A program made the translations under genes and the position numbers. From the NCBI RefSeq assembly GCF_026625605.1, contig NZ_CP113054.1, forward strand, positions 1,426,001-1,490,000: a stretch of 64,000 nucleotides of DNA, written 5' to 3'. Of the stretch, positions 29,832 to 39,745 are shown in pieces. Position 1 is the stretch's first letter, and each line of letters opens with the position of its first letter. A model generated the notes under the pieces. That model made no database searches. It was not told the origin of the DNA and saw only the letters and a program-made list of their open reading frames with translations. This DNA is from Luteolibacter sp. SL250 (lineage in GTDB: Bacteria > Verrucomicrobiota > Verrucomicrobiia > Verrucomicrobiales > Akkermansiaceae).

Positions 29832-32800
29832 ATGAAAGCGCACGGATTCCCTCTCACGCCTTCCATCCGAGTTTTGTCCGCCACCATCGCGGCCATTTCC
29901 GCAGCGTCAGCGGCGACGGGGGATCTCGATCCTTCCTACCTTCATCCTGCGGGTCCGAACGGGACCATCAACCCGATGGCAGCCACCACGGGTGGGAGGA
30001 CTTTGATGGTTTCGGGCAACGTGTTCCGGGTCGATCATCGTGGTGCGCGGGATCCGGCGTTCAGGAAGGACATTTACGCTTCCTTCCCACGGATCGCGAC
30101 CTTGAAGGACGGAGCGATTCTGGTGAATGCAGGGGTGGGGCACGCCCTTGCCCCGAAGCGTCTGCTCCGGCTGAACACGGATGGAGGCGAGCCTTTCGCC
30201 TTCCCGACCGAATCCGGATTCACGGTCCATAGCTTCGTTGAGCGGCCGGACGGCAGATTGCTGGTCAGCGGGCAGGTGATCCAGGGCGGTGCGACCGTCC
30301 ATATGCTCAGGCGTTATATGGGCGATGGTGCCCTGGATCCCACGTTCTCTGCCACGAGCAATGGCGCCTGCCGTTCGATCTTCATCCAGTCCGACGGGAA
30401 GATCCTCGTCGGCGGGGAATTCACGACGGTGGGCGGGCAGCCGCGGAAGAACCTTGCGAGGTTGCTGCCGGATGGGGCTCTGGACAGCTCATTCACCGCA
30501 AACTGTGATGGCGGACGAGTGGAGTGGATCCTGCAGGACCAGGGGGGCGGCATCCTCGTCGGCGGGGCTTTCACGAGTGTGAACGGGAGTGGCACCAGCG
30601 GCCTGGTGAGGCTGCTCGCGGACGGTTCGCCCGATCCCGCCTATCCCAGTTCCCCGGGCAACTTCCGGAGAGCCTACGATGCGCAGTTGCAGGCGGATGG
30701 CAAGCTGGTGGTCCATGGCGGCAACGAGCTGGGCGCGCGTCTTTACCGGGTGGATGCCTCCGGCTTCGTCGATCCCACACTTTCCTGGGGCACGGTCACC
30801 CACATGGAGGCGGGAGTTTCCCTGCAGGATGATGGCTCCGTCCTGCTAACCGGATCAGTCGAAGACGGCGGCAAATTCGTGCCATTCACCCATCGGTTCC
30901 TCAATGATCCCGGCTCCTCCTCACTGGATGCCGGTCCTGGTGGTTCGCTGGAATGGACGCGGACGGGATCCCTGCCTGCCGTCCACCAGGTCACCTTTGA
31001 GACCCGTCCGTCCGGTGGCTCCTGGGGCGCGCCGGTCCCCGCGGTGTGGACCGGCGGGAAATGGCGGTTCAACGGAGTGCTGCCGGAAAACGGGGCCGTC
31101 CGCGCCCGTGGTGGGACCCTCCATTCGAAAGGCTCATCCATCGTGGAGGAGGTTCTCAACCTCGGCACCGCCGGTCCTGATGTCTCCCTGGCGCTGGCGA
31201 ACAACACCACGCTTCCGGAGGGTCTGCCATTCCGGTTTCCCAACAGCCTTCCTGGTGCATCGCGTGAAGTGGCGTTCAAGATCAGGAATCTGGGTGACGG
31301 GGGGATGACCGGCATCTTCGCCACCATCACCGGGCAGGATGCCGCCTCTTTCACCGTGTCCTACGCCCCACCCAGGGAGCTGGGTCCGCAGGAGGACGGG
31401 ACGCTGTACGTGACTTTCGGTGGAGGGGCTGCGGGATTGAAATCGGCCGTGCTCACCGTTTTCTCCGATGATCCGGACACCCCTTCCTATCAGATCCCGA
31501 TCTCCGCGGAGAATACCACCGGATTGTCCCCGGTGTTCATCACGCCGGAGGACGTCGCCCACAAGCAGTCCGCGGCGTTCGATGGCAGCGCCTACACCTT
31601 CGGCAGCCTGACGCTCGGTTTCGCCCCGCAGCCGGGGACACAGTTGCTGGTGGTGGATGGAGGGAGCGCCCTGGCCGCGCCTTTCGCGGATCTGCCGGAC
31701 GGTGCGCCGGTCTCCGCGGAGTACGGGGGTGTCACCTATCAGTTCCGGTTGGGATACCGCCATGGCGACTCTTCGCAGGACATCGTCCTCACGCTGGTGG
31801 GGGAAGGGACATTGCAGGAGACCCTCACTACCGAGGGAACGTCCGGGATACTCCCTTTCCTGGCGAGGGATACGGATGGCAGCCTGGTCATCTCGAACTA
31901 CGTCGCGGGGACCTATCGATTGGAAAGATGGCGGCCTGACGGTGTGAAAGACCCCTCCTTCAGCGGAGCGGTGGCTTCCGGACGGGAGGTCGTCATCCAG
32001 CGGGACGGGAGGATTCTGGCGGGAAATGCAAGGTTCCACCGGGATGGTGCTCCGGACCTGACATTCCAGCCGGCCATGTGGGTCGTGAGACCGCTCGCGG
32101 TCCAGGCGGACGGACGGATACTGGCCGTCACCTCCTCCTCCCAATCCAGCAGCAACCGTTTCCTCAAACGGCTGCTGCCGGATGGTTCCGAGGATGCCAC
32201 CTTCGTTTCCGACTATGATTCTGATGCGAAGCAGGCGCATGTCCTGCCGGACGGAAGCATCCTGATCTGTGCCTCCGATCTCGAGAAACTCTCCCCGACC
32301 GGCGCGCTGATCACGTCTTTCCCCTCCTCAGCCGCATCGTCATTCGCGGTGCAGCCGGACGGCAGGATCTTTCTGGTGAGGAATCCCGGATCCAGCACCT
32401 CGTTCCAGGAACCTCTTGTCCGGCTGAATGCGGATGGCACCGCCGATGGATCGTTCAGCCTGCTCTCCCGGGGAGGTGTATCCGCCTGCGTGTTGCAGTC
32501 GGATGGGAGGATTCTGATCGGCGGAAACTTCACGCTTCTCAACGGCGTTCCGCGCATGCGTGCAGCCCGGCTGTTCCCGGATGGAAGTCTGGATCCCTCC
32601 TTCCGCTGTGAGCTGGACAGCAACCCATCCGGGATGTCGCTGGGAGAGGGCGGTTCGATGTTCATCAGCGGCAGCTTCAGCCGCGTGAACGGGATCGGCG
32701 CGGGACGGCTGGTGAAGGTCTCCATGGGAACGGCGGAGTCCTCCGTGGAAGCCGTCGGCCAGCAACTGCGGTGGCTCCGCTCCGGGGTGTCTCCGGAACT

Positions 32801-35333
32801 CCACTCCGTCTCCGCCCAGATGAAGCAGCACGGTGTGACGGGCTGGACGGCGGTGGGAAATGCGGAGCGGATCACCGGGGGGTGGGTTGTCGCGGGTATC
32901 CCGTTCCAGGAAAACACGCTCTACCGGATGGTGGGTGCCACAACGGAGGGGGCATCCTCCGGCTTGCACCACGCACTGCTGCCGCGTGGTGAGGTTGCTC
33001 CTTCACTGCGCATCCGCAGCGCCACCACCGAACTCGTCTCCGGCGGAACGATCGACTTCGGATCCTCCCTCACCGGGCTTTCGGAGGTGCGGAACCTGGC
33101 GCTGCGGAATGACGGCCTGGCCGTCTTGTCGTCCATCACCACCTCCATCACCGGAGCGGATGCGGCGGATTTCACGGTGTCCGTGCCACCCGCATCTTCC
33201 ATCGAGCCCGGCTCCGAGATGGGTGCCGCCGTCCGGTTCACACCGGCCACGACGGGAAGCAAAACGGCCACACTGCGGGTGATGAGCAATGATCCGGCGG
33301 TGCCGGTCCATGAATACACGCTCACCGGGGTGGGCAGGACGGATTTTTCCCCCCACTTCGGGGAGGTATCCCATGTCCCGCTGACGGTGGATTCCTTCGA
33401 TGCCGCCGGGCTATCCGTGGGGACCTTCACCCTCGGGTTCGCGCCGCAGCCGGGTGCGGTGCTCATGGGCATCCGGGTCACCGGCACCGCCTCCATCAGC
33501 GGCTCCCTGCTGGGGCTGCCGGACCACTCCGCGGTGACCGCCACTTTCAACGGCGTGACCTATCTGTTCCATGCCAACTACCGTGGGGGGGATGGGAATG
33601 ATCTGGTCTTCGTCCTGGATGGCCCGCATGTCGCGGACCATGCGTTCGCTCCGGTGCTGAATGAACGTCCGAACTCCATCGCGCTGCAGGATGACGGGAG
33701 AATCATCATCTCCGGTGCGTTCACCTCGGTGGGTGGCAACAGTGTGGGCGGCCTGATGAGGTTGATGCCGGACGGCACGCCGGACCCCACCTTCACCGTC
33801 ACCGGGACGGGTGCGGAAAGCATGGCGGTCCAACCGGACGGCAAGGTGCTGGTGGCATGCGACGTGACAGCGCCCGGCGGAGTCCAGCGCCTCCGGCTGG
33901 CGAGGCTGAACAGGGACGGGAGCCTGGACCTTTCCTTCCAGGCGGACATCGAGGGCGTGGTGAACCGCATCTGCCTCCTGCGCAGCGGCAAGGTGCTCGT
34001 CGGCGGTGCTTTCACGAAGGTGGATGGCGTGGACCGCCGCAGCGTCGCCATCGTGAACCAGGACGGCACCCTGGATCCGTCGTTCACCGCGGATCTGGCG
34101 GGCGCGGGATCCGCCATCTATTCGTTGGCGGAGCAGGCGGACGGCAAGTTGCTGCTCGGCGGCTCATACACCAGCGTCAACGGCTTCTCCGTCGCCCATA
34201 TCTCCAGGGTCGGTGCGGACGGACAGGCGGACCAGACGTTCAACCCCCGCATGTTCACCCAGGGAGGCGGCACTTCCAGCATCGCGGTGCAGCCGGACGG
34301 GAAGATCGTGATCGGTGGATTCATCGCCCAGATCAGAGGGGTTTCGAAGCGCTACCTGGCGAGACTCAATGCGGATGGCAGCCTGGACACCTCATTCAAC
34401 GCGGAAGGTGACAATCCGTCGACCTGCCTGCGCATCCAGGCGGATGGGAAGATCATGGTGTCGGGGCTTTTCAGCACCATGAACGGAGTGGCCCGGCCGG
34501 GCATTGCACGGCTTCATCCGGACGGCACGCTGGATGAAACCTTCAACCCGAGGGTGATGAGGGCGGGGTCCTCCGCGCCAACCGTCCACACCATGTTGAT
34601 GACCGCGAATGGCAGTTTGCTCGTTGGCGGGAACTTCGATCATGTGGACCACCGCGGCGGTGCGAACTTCGCGAGGCTGGGCAGGCAGGGAATTGTATCA
34701 GAGATCGAGCTCACCGGTGGGGACACCATCCGCTGGAATACCGGCGGTGCGCTGACAGAGATGCACTCCACCACCTTTGAGCTGTCCACCGACATGGGCG
34801 TGTCCTGGGCGAGCCTCGGCGCGGGTAGCAGGGTGGCCGGGGGCTGGAGCCTCGGCGGACTGTCGCTCCCTCCCTCCGGACAGATTCGGGCGCGGGGTGT
34901 GCAGATCCTCACCAACCGGGCCGCATCGTCCGACACGACGAAGGTCATTGCATTCCCTCCCTCCGCCATCAGCCCGCTCCAGTCCTGGCGTGACGAACAT
35001 TTCGACGATGCCTTCGACGGCTCCGTGGACCTGCTGGACTCCGATCATGATGGGGTGAAGAACCTCGTGGAGTTCGCCCTCGGGCTGCCGCCGCATGCGG
35101 ACAGTTCCGGCATGCTGCCGCCGTGGACCCGGTCCGGGGGACACCACGTCATGGGCTTCACCCGCCCTGCCGGTGCGGCGGGCATCACCTACTCCGCCGA
35201 GTGGTCGGAGACGATGCGTGAGGACGACTGGCACCCGGCGGAGGACCTGAGCGTGGGGGATGCAAAGTCATTCCGCGTGCCGGTGGGCACGGAGGAACGG
35301 AAGTTCTTCCGCCTGAAGGTGGCGAATCCGTAA
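29832..35333 (+). CDS. Giant secreted delta-60-repeat beta-propeller protein
   Basis: 1833 residues from ATG 29832, chosen for a signal peptide (about 1-28, ending SAASA). Many copies of the delta-60 repeat follow (for example SDGKILVGGEFTTVGGQPRK, then LARLLPDGALDSSF), in three blocks that form beta-propeller blades. They are separated by two HYDIN/ASPM-like 'choice-of-anchor D' domains (GADAADFTVS, then SKTATLRVMSNDPAVPVHEY). The C-terminus has DLLDSDHDGVKNLVEFALGL, the calcium-type hinge that ends many verrucomicrobial surface proteins. It should be cell-surface or secreted. Function unknown; I see no catalytic motif. A DUF6807 gene follows 33 bp downstream. Confidence 0.8.
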   Translation: MKAHGFPLTPSIRVLSATIAAISAASAATGDLDPSYLHPAGPNGTINPMAATTGGRTLMVSGNVFRVDHRGARDPAFRKDIYASFPRIATLKDGAILVNAGVGHALAPKRLLRLNTDGGEPFAFPTESGFTVHSFVERPDGRLLVSGQVIQGGATVHMLRRYMGDGALDPTFSATSNGACRSIFIQSDGKILVGGEFTTVGGQPRKNLARLLPDGALDSSFTANCDGGRVEWILQDQGGGILVGGAFTSVNGSGTSGLVRLLADGSPDPAYPSSPGNFRRAYDAQLQADGKLVVHGGNELGARLYRVDASGFVDPTLSWGTVTHMEAGVSLQDDGSVLLTGSVEDGGKFVPFTHRFLNDPGSSSLDAGPGGSLEWTRTGSLPAVHQVTFETRPSGGSWGAPVPAVWTGGKWRFNGVLPENGAVRARGGTLHSKGSSIVEEVLNLGTAGPDVSLALANNTTLPEGLPFRFPNSLPGASREVAFKIRNLGDGGMTGIFATITGQDAASFTVSYAPPRELGPQEDGTLYVTFGGGAAGLKSAVLTVFSDDPDTPSYQIPISAENTTGLSPVFITPEDVAHKQSAAFDGSAYTFGSLTLGFAPQPGTQLLVVDGGSALAAPFADLPDGAPVSAEYGGVTYQFRLGYRHGDSSQDIVLTLVGEGTLQETLTTEGTSGILPFLARDTDGSLVISNYVAGTYRLERWRPDGVKDPSFSGAVASGREVVIQRDGRILAGNARFHRDGAPDLTFQPAMWVVRPLAVQADGRILAVTSSSQSSSNRFLKRLLPDGSEDATFVSDYDSDAKQAHVLPDGSILICASDLEKLSPTGALITSFPSSAASSFAVQPDGRIFLVRNPGSSTSFQEPLVRLNADGTADGSFSLLSRGGVSACVLQSDGRILIGGNFTLLNGVPRMRAARLFPDGSLDPSFRCELDSNPSGMSLGEGGSMFISGSFSRVNGIGAGRLVKVSMGTAESSVEAVGQQLRWLRSGVSPELHSVSAQMKQHGVTGWTAVGNAERITGGWVVAGIPFQENTLYRMVGATTEGASSGLHHALLPRGEVAPSLRIRSATTELVSGGTIDFGSSLTGLSEVRNLALRNDGLAVLSSITTSITGADAADFTVSVPPASSIEPGSEMGAAVRFTPATTGSKTATLRVMSNDPAVPVHEYTLTGVGRTDFSPHFGEVSHVPLTVDSFDAAGLSVGTFTLGFAPQPGAVLMGIRVTGTASISGSLLGLPDHSAVTATFNGVTYLFHANYRGGDGNDLVFVLDGPHVADHAFAPVLNERPNSIALQDDGRIIISGAFTSVGGNSVGGLMRLMPDGTPDPTFTVTGTGAESMAVQPDGKVLVACDVTAPGGVQRLRLARLNRDGSLDLSFQADIEGVVNRICLLRSGKVLVGGAFTKVDGVDRRSVAIVNQDGTLDPSFTADLAGAGSAIYSLAEQADGKLLLGGSYTSVNGFSVAHISRVGADGQADQTFNPRMFTQGGGTSSIAVQPDGKIVIGGFIAQIRGVSKRYLARLNADGSLDTSFNAEGDNPSTCLRIQADGKIMVSGLFSTMNGVARPGIARLHPDGTLDETFNPRVMRAGSSAPTVHTMLMTANGSLLVGGNFDHVDHRGGANFARLGRQGIVSEIELTGGDTIRWNTGGALTEMHSTTFELSTDMGVSWASLGAGSRVAGGWSLGGLSLPPSGQIRARGVQILTNRAASSDTTKVIAFPPSAISPLQSWRDEHFDDAFDGSVDLLDSDHDGVKNLVEFALGLPPHADSSGMLPPWTRSGGHHVMGFTRPAGAAGITYSAEWSETMREDDWHPAEDLSVGDAKSFRVPVGTEERKFFRLKVANP

Positions 35334-35365
35334 GATCCGGCGACGGGAGGGGGTATGTGGGCACG

Positions 35366-36343
35366 ATGAAAACCCACAGCCTCTTCTGTCTGGCCGCCAT
35401 GTGCGCGGCAACGGTCTGCCCTGCCACCGCCGCATTCTCCGTGAAGGACGCCCCGGCGGAGGGTCGCCTGGACATCCTGGAGGACGGCAGGCTGGTGGGC
35501 CGCTACATGTATGGCCGCGACAAGTCGTCGAAGAACCTCGATTTCGACACGGCGAAGACCTACCTCCACGTGTTCGACGCGGAGGGGAAGGAAACGATCA
35601 CGAAGGGACCCGGCGGGGAACTGCCGCACCACCGCGGCATCTTCATCGGCTGGAACAAGCTGACGGTCGGTGGAAAGGCGGACGACCTGTGGCACATGAA
35701 AGGCAGCGAGCAACTGCACCAGAAGTTCGTCGATGAGAAGGTGGACGACACCAGCGCCAGCATCACCTCGCTGGTGACGTGGAAAGGGAAATCCGGAGCC
35801 ACGTTGTTGGAGGAACGCCGCACGATGACGTTCCGCAAGGCACCCGCCCCGGCGTATCTGCTGGTGGACTTCACCTCCACGCTCACGGCGACCGCCGGTG
35901 AGGCGAAGCTGGAGGGCGACCCGGAGCACGCGGGCCTCCAGTTCCGCCCGGCGAATGAGGTGGACCGTGGAAAGACCCGCTTCCTTTTCCCGAAGGCGGA
36001 GGCCGTGCCGCTGAAGGACCTGGACTACCCGTGGGTGGTGGAGTCCTACGTCCTGCGCGGGAAGACCTACAACGTCGCTTTCCTGAACCATCCGGAGAAC
36101 CCCACGGGCACGCGCTTCTCCGCCTACCGCGACTACGGACGGTTCGGTGCGTTCTACAAGACGGCGGTGCCGAAGGAATCCCCGCTCACCCTGAAGGTCC
36201 GCTTCGTGGTGGGCGAGGGCCAGCTCCCCGAGGCGGCCTGGATCCAGGAGCAGGCGAATGCCTTCACCGGAAAGTCCGATCCGGTGCCGCCGACGACGCT
36301 GAAGGAATCCAAGGCGAAGTCCGCGCCCGCGCCGAAGAAGTGA
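35366..36343 (+). CDS. Secreted DUF6807 (PmoA-like) protein, first copy
   Basis: 325 residues with a signal peptide (MKTHSLFCLAAMCAATVCPA). The key motif is GGELPHHRGIFIGWNKLTVG, then DLWHMKG: the H-H-R-G-(I/L)-x-x-x-(W/G) box of the DUF6807/PmoA family, whose members are secreted and often clustered with oxidoreductases and carbohydrate enzymes. A second member lies at 39901-41091. A sugar-related function is commonly guessed; nothing is proven here. The C-terminus is a lysine-rich tail (KAKSAPAPKK). Confidence 0.7.
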   Translation: MKTHSLFCLAAMCAATVCPATAAFSVKDAPAEGRLDILEDGRLVGRYMYGRDKSSKNLDFDTAKTYLHVFDAEGKETITKGPGGELPHHRGIFIGWNKLTVGGKADDLWHMKGSEQLHQKFVDEKVDDTSASITSLVTWKGKSGATLLEERRTMTFRKAPAPAYLLVDFTSTLTATAGEAKLEGDPEHAGLQFRPANEVDRGKTRFLFPKAEAVPLKDLDYPWVVESYVLRGKTYNVAFLNHPENPTGTRFSAYRDYGRFGAFYKTAVPKESPLTLKVRFVVGEGQLPEAAWIQEQANAFTGKSDPVPPTTLKESKAKSAPAPKK

Positions 36344-36345
36344 GG

Positions 36346-36418
36346 ATGGAGCGCGGACTTCAGTCCGCCCCGGAGAATCGGATCTTTGCGAAGCCAGGCG
36401 GACTGAAGTCCGCGCTCC
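36346..36418. repeat. Family 2 repeat, copy b
   Basis: Same ends and spacer words as copy a (GGAGCGCGGACTTCAGTCCGC ... GCGGACTGAAGTCCGCGCTCC). It begins 2 bp after the stop of the DUF6807 gene. Confidence 0.9.
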
Positions 36419-36562
36419 GCTTTGGGCTGTAGCGGCGAGGCTGTGCCACGACGGCGGGGAGAGCAGACCTTCCTCCCTGCGCGGCTGCACGGGGGGAGAA
36501 CATGGAACAAACCGCGCGAGGTCATCAGGAAACCGGAATCGCGGGATGATGGAGATCCATCC

Positions 36563-36590
36563 AGCCGGAATGGCGCAGCCATTCCGCTAC
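36563..36590. repeat. Single-ended family 3 hairpin
   Basis: Reverse complement of the left end of the family 3 units at 39598 and 39746: AGCCGGAATGGCGCAGCCAT to TTCCGCTAC, containing GGAATGGC-GCA-GCCATTCC. The right partner is absent. Confidence 0.8.
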
Positions 36591-36601
36591 GCCCCGTTGG
36601 C

Positions 36602-36679
36602 ATGACTGGGACCGCGGGATTCATCCCGCCCCGGAGAATCCGGTCTTTGCGAAGCCAGGCGGACTGAAGCCCGCGCTCC
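36602..36679. repeat. Family 2 repeat, hybrid copy c
   Basis: The left hairpin is GCGGGATTCATCCCGC (36614-36629) instead of GCGGACTTCAGTCCGC: two base pairs changed with pairing kept. The right end is the standard GCGGACTGAAGCCCGCGCTCC with one change. Spacer words are unchanged. The 36344-36865 gap contains these three elements and no gene. Confidence 0.85.
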
Positions 36680-36865
36680 GTTTTGCGCGACGGGTGAGCG
36701 GAATTGCGTGAGATGATCGGGCGAATCTGCCGCCGCGCGGGACATGATATGGAATCAATCTTGTTTCCCAACGAAGCTGGATCTTGGCCCGTTGTATGCT
36801 ATCCATGGAACGCGCCGTGGAGTTATTCGCATTGAACCACTTGCCACCACGGCGGGTTCCCGAAC

Positions 36866-38158
36866 ATGAAGCGTCTGCGTGTCCTCAAACTCGGCTGGGA
36901 ATTTCCACCCCTGATCAACGGCGGCCTTGGTGTCGCCTGCCTGGGGTTATCGAAGGCGCTTTCAAAGCACGTTGACCTGACGGTGATCGTGCCGAAGGCC
37001 GCGCCGGACGCCTCCTTCGACGGCTTCGACCTGCGGGGGCTGAACCAGCTTTCGATCGACCAGCTCAAGACGGTGGAGGGGAAATACCGCTACGAGAGCT
37101 TCGCCCAGGTGCGCAACGTGCCGATCTTCCTGGACCCCTACTCGACGGAGGAACAGACGGCCGCCGTGCTCGACCGGACGCCGGGCGGTGAGATCACGTT
37201 TTCAGAGACCACGCGCCATCAGCTCGACTCCTTCAAGCTCGGCGAGCTTTACGGACCGGACCTGGGCAACAAGGTGGTGGAGTTCTCCAAGGTGGCGGCG
37301 AAGCTCGCGCTGCTGGAGGATTTCGACGTCATCCACGCGCATGACTGGATGACTTTCCTGGCCGGGGTGGAGGTGAAGAAAGCCACCGGAAAGCCGCTGG
37401 TGGTGCATCTCCACGCGTCCCAGTATGACCGCGCCGGTGCGGATGCGCGCGGGTGGATCTACGACATCGAGAAATACGGCATGGAGCAGGCGGACCGGGT
37501 CATCCCCGTCAGCGGATATACGGGGGACATCGTAGTCGGGCACTATGGCATCGACCCCGCGAAGGTCCGGCCGGTCCACAACGGGGCGGATCCGGTGGAT
37601 GTCTTCATCACGAAGAAGAAGTTTCCTGAAAAGCTGGTGCTGTTCCTGGGCCGCCTGACTGCCCAGAAGGGGCCGGAGTTCTTCCTGGAGATCGCGACGA
37701 AGGTGCTGGAGAAAAACCGCGACGTCCGCTTCGTGGTCGCGGGCACGGGGGAGAAGCTCAGGCCGCTGATCGAGACCGGCGCCTTCCGCGGGCTCGGCGG
37801 GCACTTCCATTTCACCGGCTTCCTGAACAAGGAAAAGGTCAACGACCTGCTGTCCATGACGGACGTCTATTGCATGCCGTCCGTGTCGGAGCCGTTCGGT
37901 CTGTCCGCGCTGGAAGCCGCGCAGTTCGGCATCCCCGCGGTGATCTCGAAGCAATCCGGCGTGGCGGAGGTGCTCCGGGGTGCGCTGGTCGCGGACTTCT
38001 GGGACGTGGAACTGATGGCGAAACACATCAACGACCTGCTCACCGATGACGGGATGCGGGAGCGCGTGGTGGAGCAGGCGAAGCAGGACATCGCCGCGTC
38101 CACCTGGGACGCCGCCGCCGCGAAGGTGGTCGACATTTACCGGGAGATCACGACCTGA
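36866..38158 (+). CDS. GT4/GT5 glycosyltransferase, glycogen-synthase-like
   Basis: 430 residues. The N-terminus KLGWEFPPLINGGLGVACLG holds the glycine-rich acceptor loop. The C-terminal Rossmann domain has LFLGRLTAQKGPEFFLEIAT and PSVSEPFGLSALEAAQFGIP, the E-x7-E donor-binding motif of GT4/GT5 enzymes. Catalytic-site residues resemble ADP- or UDP-glucose-using alpha-glucan synthases. Next to a GH57 amylase gene (68 bp downstream), this pair is a common bacterial alpha-glucan cassette. A role in alpha-glucan (glycogen) synthesis is likely; GT4 sucrose/trehalose-type activity is possible. Confidence 0.75.
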   Translation: MKRLRVLKLGWEFPPLINGGLGVACLGLSKALSKHVDLTVIVPKAAPDASFDGFDLRGLNQLSIDQLKTVEGKYRYESFAQVRNVPIFLDPYSTEEQTAAVLDRTPGGEITFSETTRHQLDSFKLGELYGPDLGNKVVEFSKVAAKLALLEDFDVIHAHDWMTFLAGVEVKKATGKPLVVHLHASQYDRAGADARGWIYDIEKYGMEQADRVIPVSGYTGDIVVGHYGIDPAKVRPVHNGADPVDVFITKKKFPEKLVLFLGRLTAQKGPEFFLEIATKVLEKNRDVRFVVAGTGEKLRPLIETGAFRGLGGHFHFTGFLNKEKVNDLLSMTDVYCMPSVSEPFGLSALEAAQFGIPAVISKQSGVAEVLRGALVADFWDVELMAKHINDLLTDDGMRERVVEQAKQDIAASTWDAAAAKVVDIYREITT

Positions 38159-38226
38159 CCTGATGAGAGGGATCTTCCAGAAGAATCTTCCGCCGGGCAC
38201 GCGCAACCGGCGCCCAACCGAAAACC

Positions 38227-39441
38227 ATGCCTGACGTCTGCCTTTATTTCCAGGTCCACCAGCCGAACCGGTTGGTCCCGTATGACTTTTTCCGCATCGG
38301 GGAACACGCGCTGTATGAGGATGACGGACTGAACGCCGCCATCCTGAACAAAGTCGCGGAGAAGTGCTATCTCCCGGCGAACCGCATGTTCAAGAAGCTC
38401 ATCGAGGAAAGCGAAGGACGCTTCCGCATGGCCATGTCGATCAGCGGCACGGTCATCGAGCAATTGGAACAGTACCGCCCGGACGTGCTGGAGTCCTTCC
38501 AGGAACTGGTGGCGACGGGCGGGGTGGAGATCCTCGCGGAGACGTATTATCATTCGCTGTCGTTCGTTCACTCGAACCGGGAGTTCGAGCGGCAGGTGGA
38601 GATGCACCTGGACAAGATCGGCGACGTGTTCGCGGTCAGGCCGCGCGTTTTCCGGAACACGGAGCTGATCTACAACAACGCCATCGCCGCGAAGGTGGAG
38701 ACCATGGGCTTCGACGGCGTGATCGCGGAAGGAGTGGAGTGGACGCTCAACGGGCAGTCGCCGAATTTCCTCTACCGCGCGCCCACCACCGCGCGGGTGA
38801 AGACGCTGCTCCGCAATACGGGCCTGTCGGATGACCTGGGCTTCCGCTTTTCCGACAAGAGCTGGAAGGACTACCCGCTGACGCCGGAGACGTTCGCCCG
38901 CTGGGTGGTGGAATCGCCGGGGGATGTGGTGAACCTGTTCCTGGACTATGAGTCCATCGGCGAGCACCAGTGGGAGGAGACCGGTATCTTCGACTTCTGG
39001 GAAAAGCTGCCGGAGGCCATCATCGAGGCGGGCGCGCAGTTCGTCACGCCGATGGAGGCGGTGGAGTTCTACCGCGCATCGCGTGAGTATGACTGCCACT
39101 TCATCACCTCATGGGCGGATGCGGAACGGGATCTCTCCGCCTGGATGGGGAACATCCTGCAGCAGGAAGCCATCGCGAAAGTGCACCGCCTGGAGCAGGA
39201 GATCCTGGCGGTGAAGGATCCGGACCTCACCCACACCTGGGCGAAGATGCAGACGTCCGACCACTTCTACTGGATGTCCACGAAGGGCGGCACCGACGGA
39301 AACGTCCATTCGTATTTCAGCCCGTATACCGGGCCATACGATGCCTACATCTACTTCATGAACGTGCTGGCGGACCTCCAGATCCGCCTGCGCAGGGCAC
39401 AGGAGAAGATGGGCATGCGTTCGATCCCGAAGCCGCTGTGA
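38227..39441 (+). CDS. GH57 family alpha-amylase/glucanotransferase
   Basis: 404 residues, no signal peptide, so cytoplasmic. Conserved regions of GH57: YFQVHQPNRLV (region 1), SGTVIEQLE, the nucleophile E146 in VFRNTELIYN and acid/base D240 in LFLDYESIGEHQW. GH57 enzymes cut or rearrange alpha-1,4/1,6 glucans. Length and the HQPxR start are those of the GH57 group usually found beside a glycogen-synthase-like GT, which is the arrangement here. Probably works on the same polymer as the upstream GT and the GH77 at 20.9 kb. Confidence 0.82.
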   Translation: MPDVCLYFQVHQPNRLVPYDFFRIGEHALYEDDGLNAAILNKVAEKCYLPANRMFKKLIEESEGRFRMAMSISGTVIEQLEQYRPDVLESFQELVATGGVEILAETYYHSLSFVHSNREFERQVEMHLDKIGDVFAVRPRVFRNTELIYNNAIAAKVETMGFDGVIAEGVEWTLNGQSPNFLYRAPTTARVKTLLRNTGLSDDLGFRFSDKSWKDYPLTPETFARWVVESPGDVVNLFLDYESIGEHQWEETGIFDFWEKLPEAIIEAGAQFVTPMEAVEFYRASREYDCHFITSWADAERDLSAWMGNILQQEAIAKVHRLEQEILAVKDPDLTHTWAKMQTSDHFYWMSTKGGTDGNVHSYFSPYTGPYDAYIYFMNVLADLQIRLRRAQEKMGMRSIPKPL

Positions 39442-39450
39442 TGGGGTGGG

Positions 39451-39522
39451 ATGGAGCGCGGACTTCAGTCCGTCCCGTAGAATCCTGCCATGCGAAGCCA
39501 AGCGGACTGAAGTCCGCGCTCC
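39451..39522. repeat. Family 2 repeat, copy d
   Basis: GGAGCGCGGACTTCAGTCCG ... GCGGACTGAAGTCCGCGCTCC with one substitution at the end of the left hairpin. Begins 9 bp after the GH57 stop. Confidence 0.9.
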
Positions 39523-39597
39523 GTTCATCCCTCGTGAAGGGGGCGCTGCCGACCTTCTCCATAGCCTCTTCCCGCACCTTCCGCCCGCCCATCTGCT

Positions 39598-39737
39598 GTA
39601 GCGGAATGGCTGCGCCATTCCGGCTGGGTGGATGGCACCTGCCTACGCGGGTTCTTCCCGGGTCCCGTCCCCACTCAGGCGACATCATGGGATGGTGGCG
39701 GATTTCCCCAGCCGTCGTGGCGCAGCCACGCCGCTAC
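39598..39737. repeat. Family 3 MITE-like unit, copy 1
   Basis: 140 bp with terminal inverted repeats GTAGCGG / CCGCTAC. Near the left end is hairpin GGAATGGC-TGC-GCCATTCC, near the right end GTGGC-GCA-GCCAC. No reading frame. The next copy follows after 8 bp. Confidence 0.85.
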
Positions 39738-39745
39738 ATCGGAGC

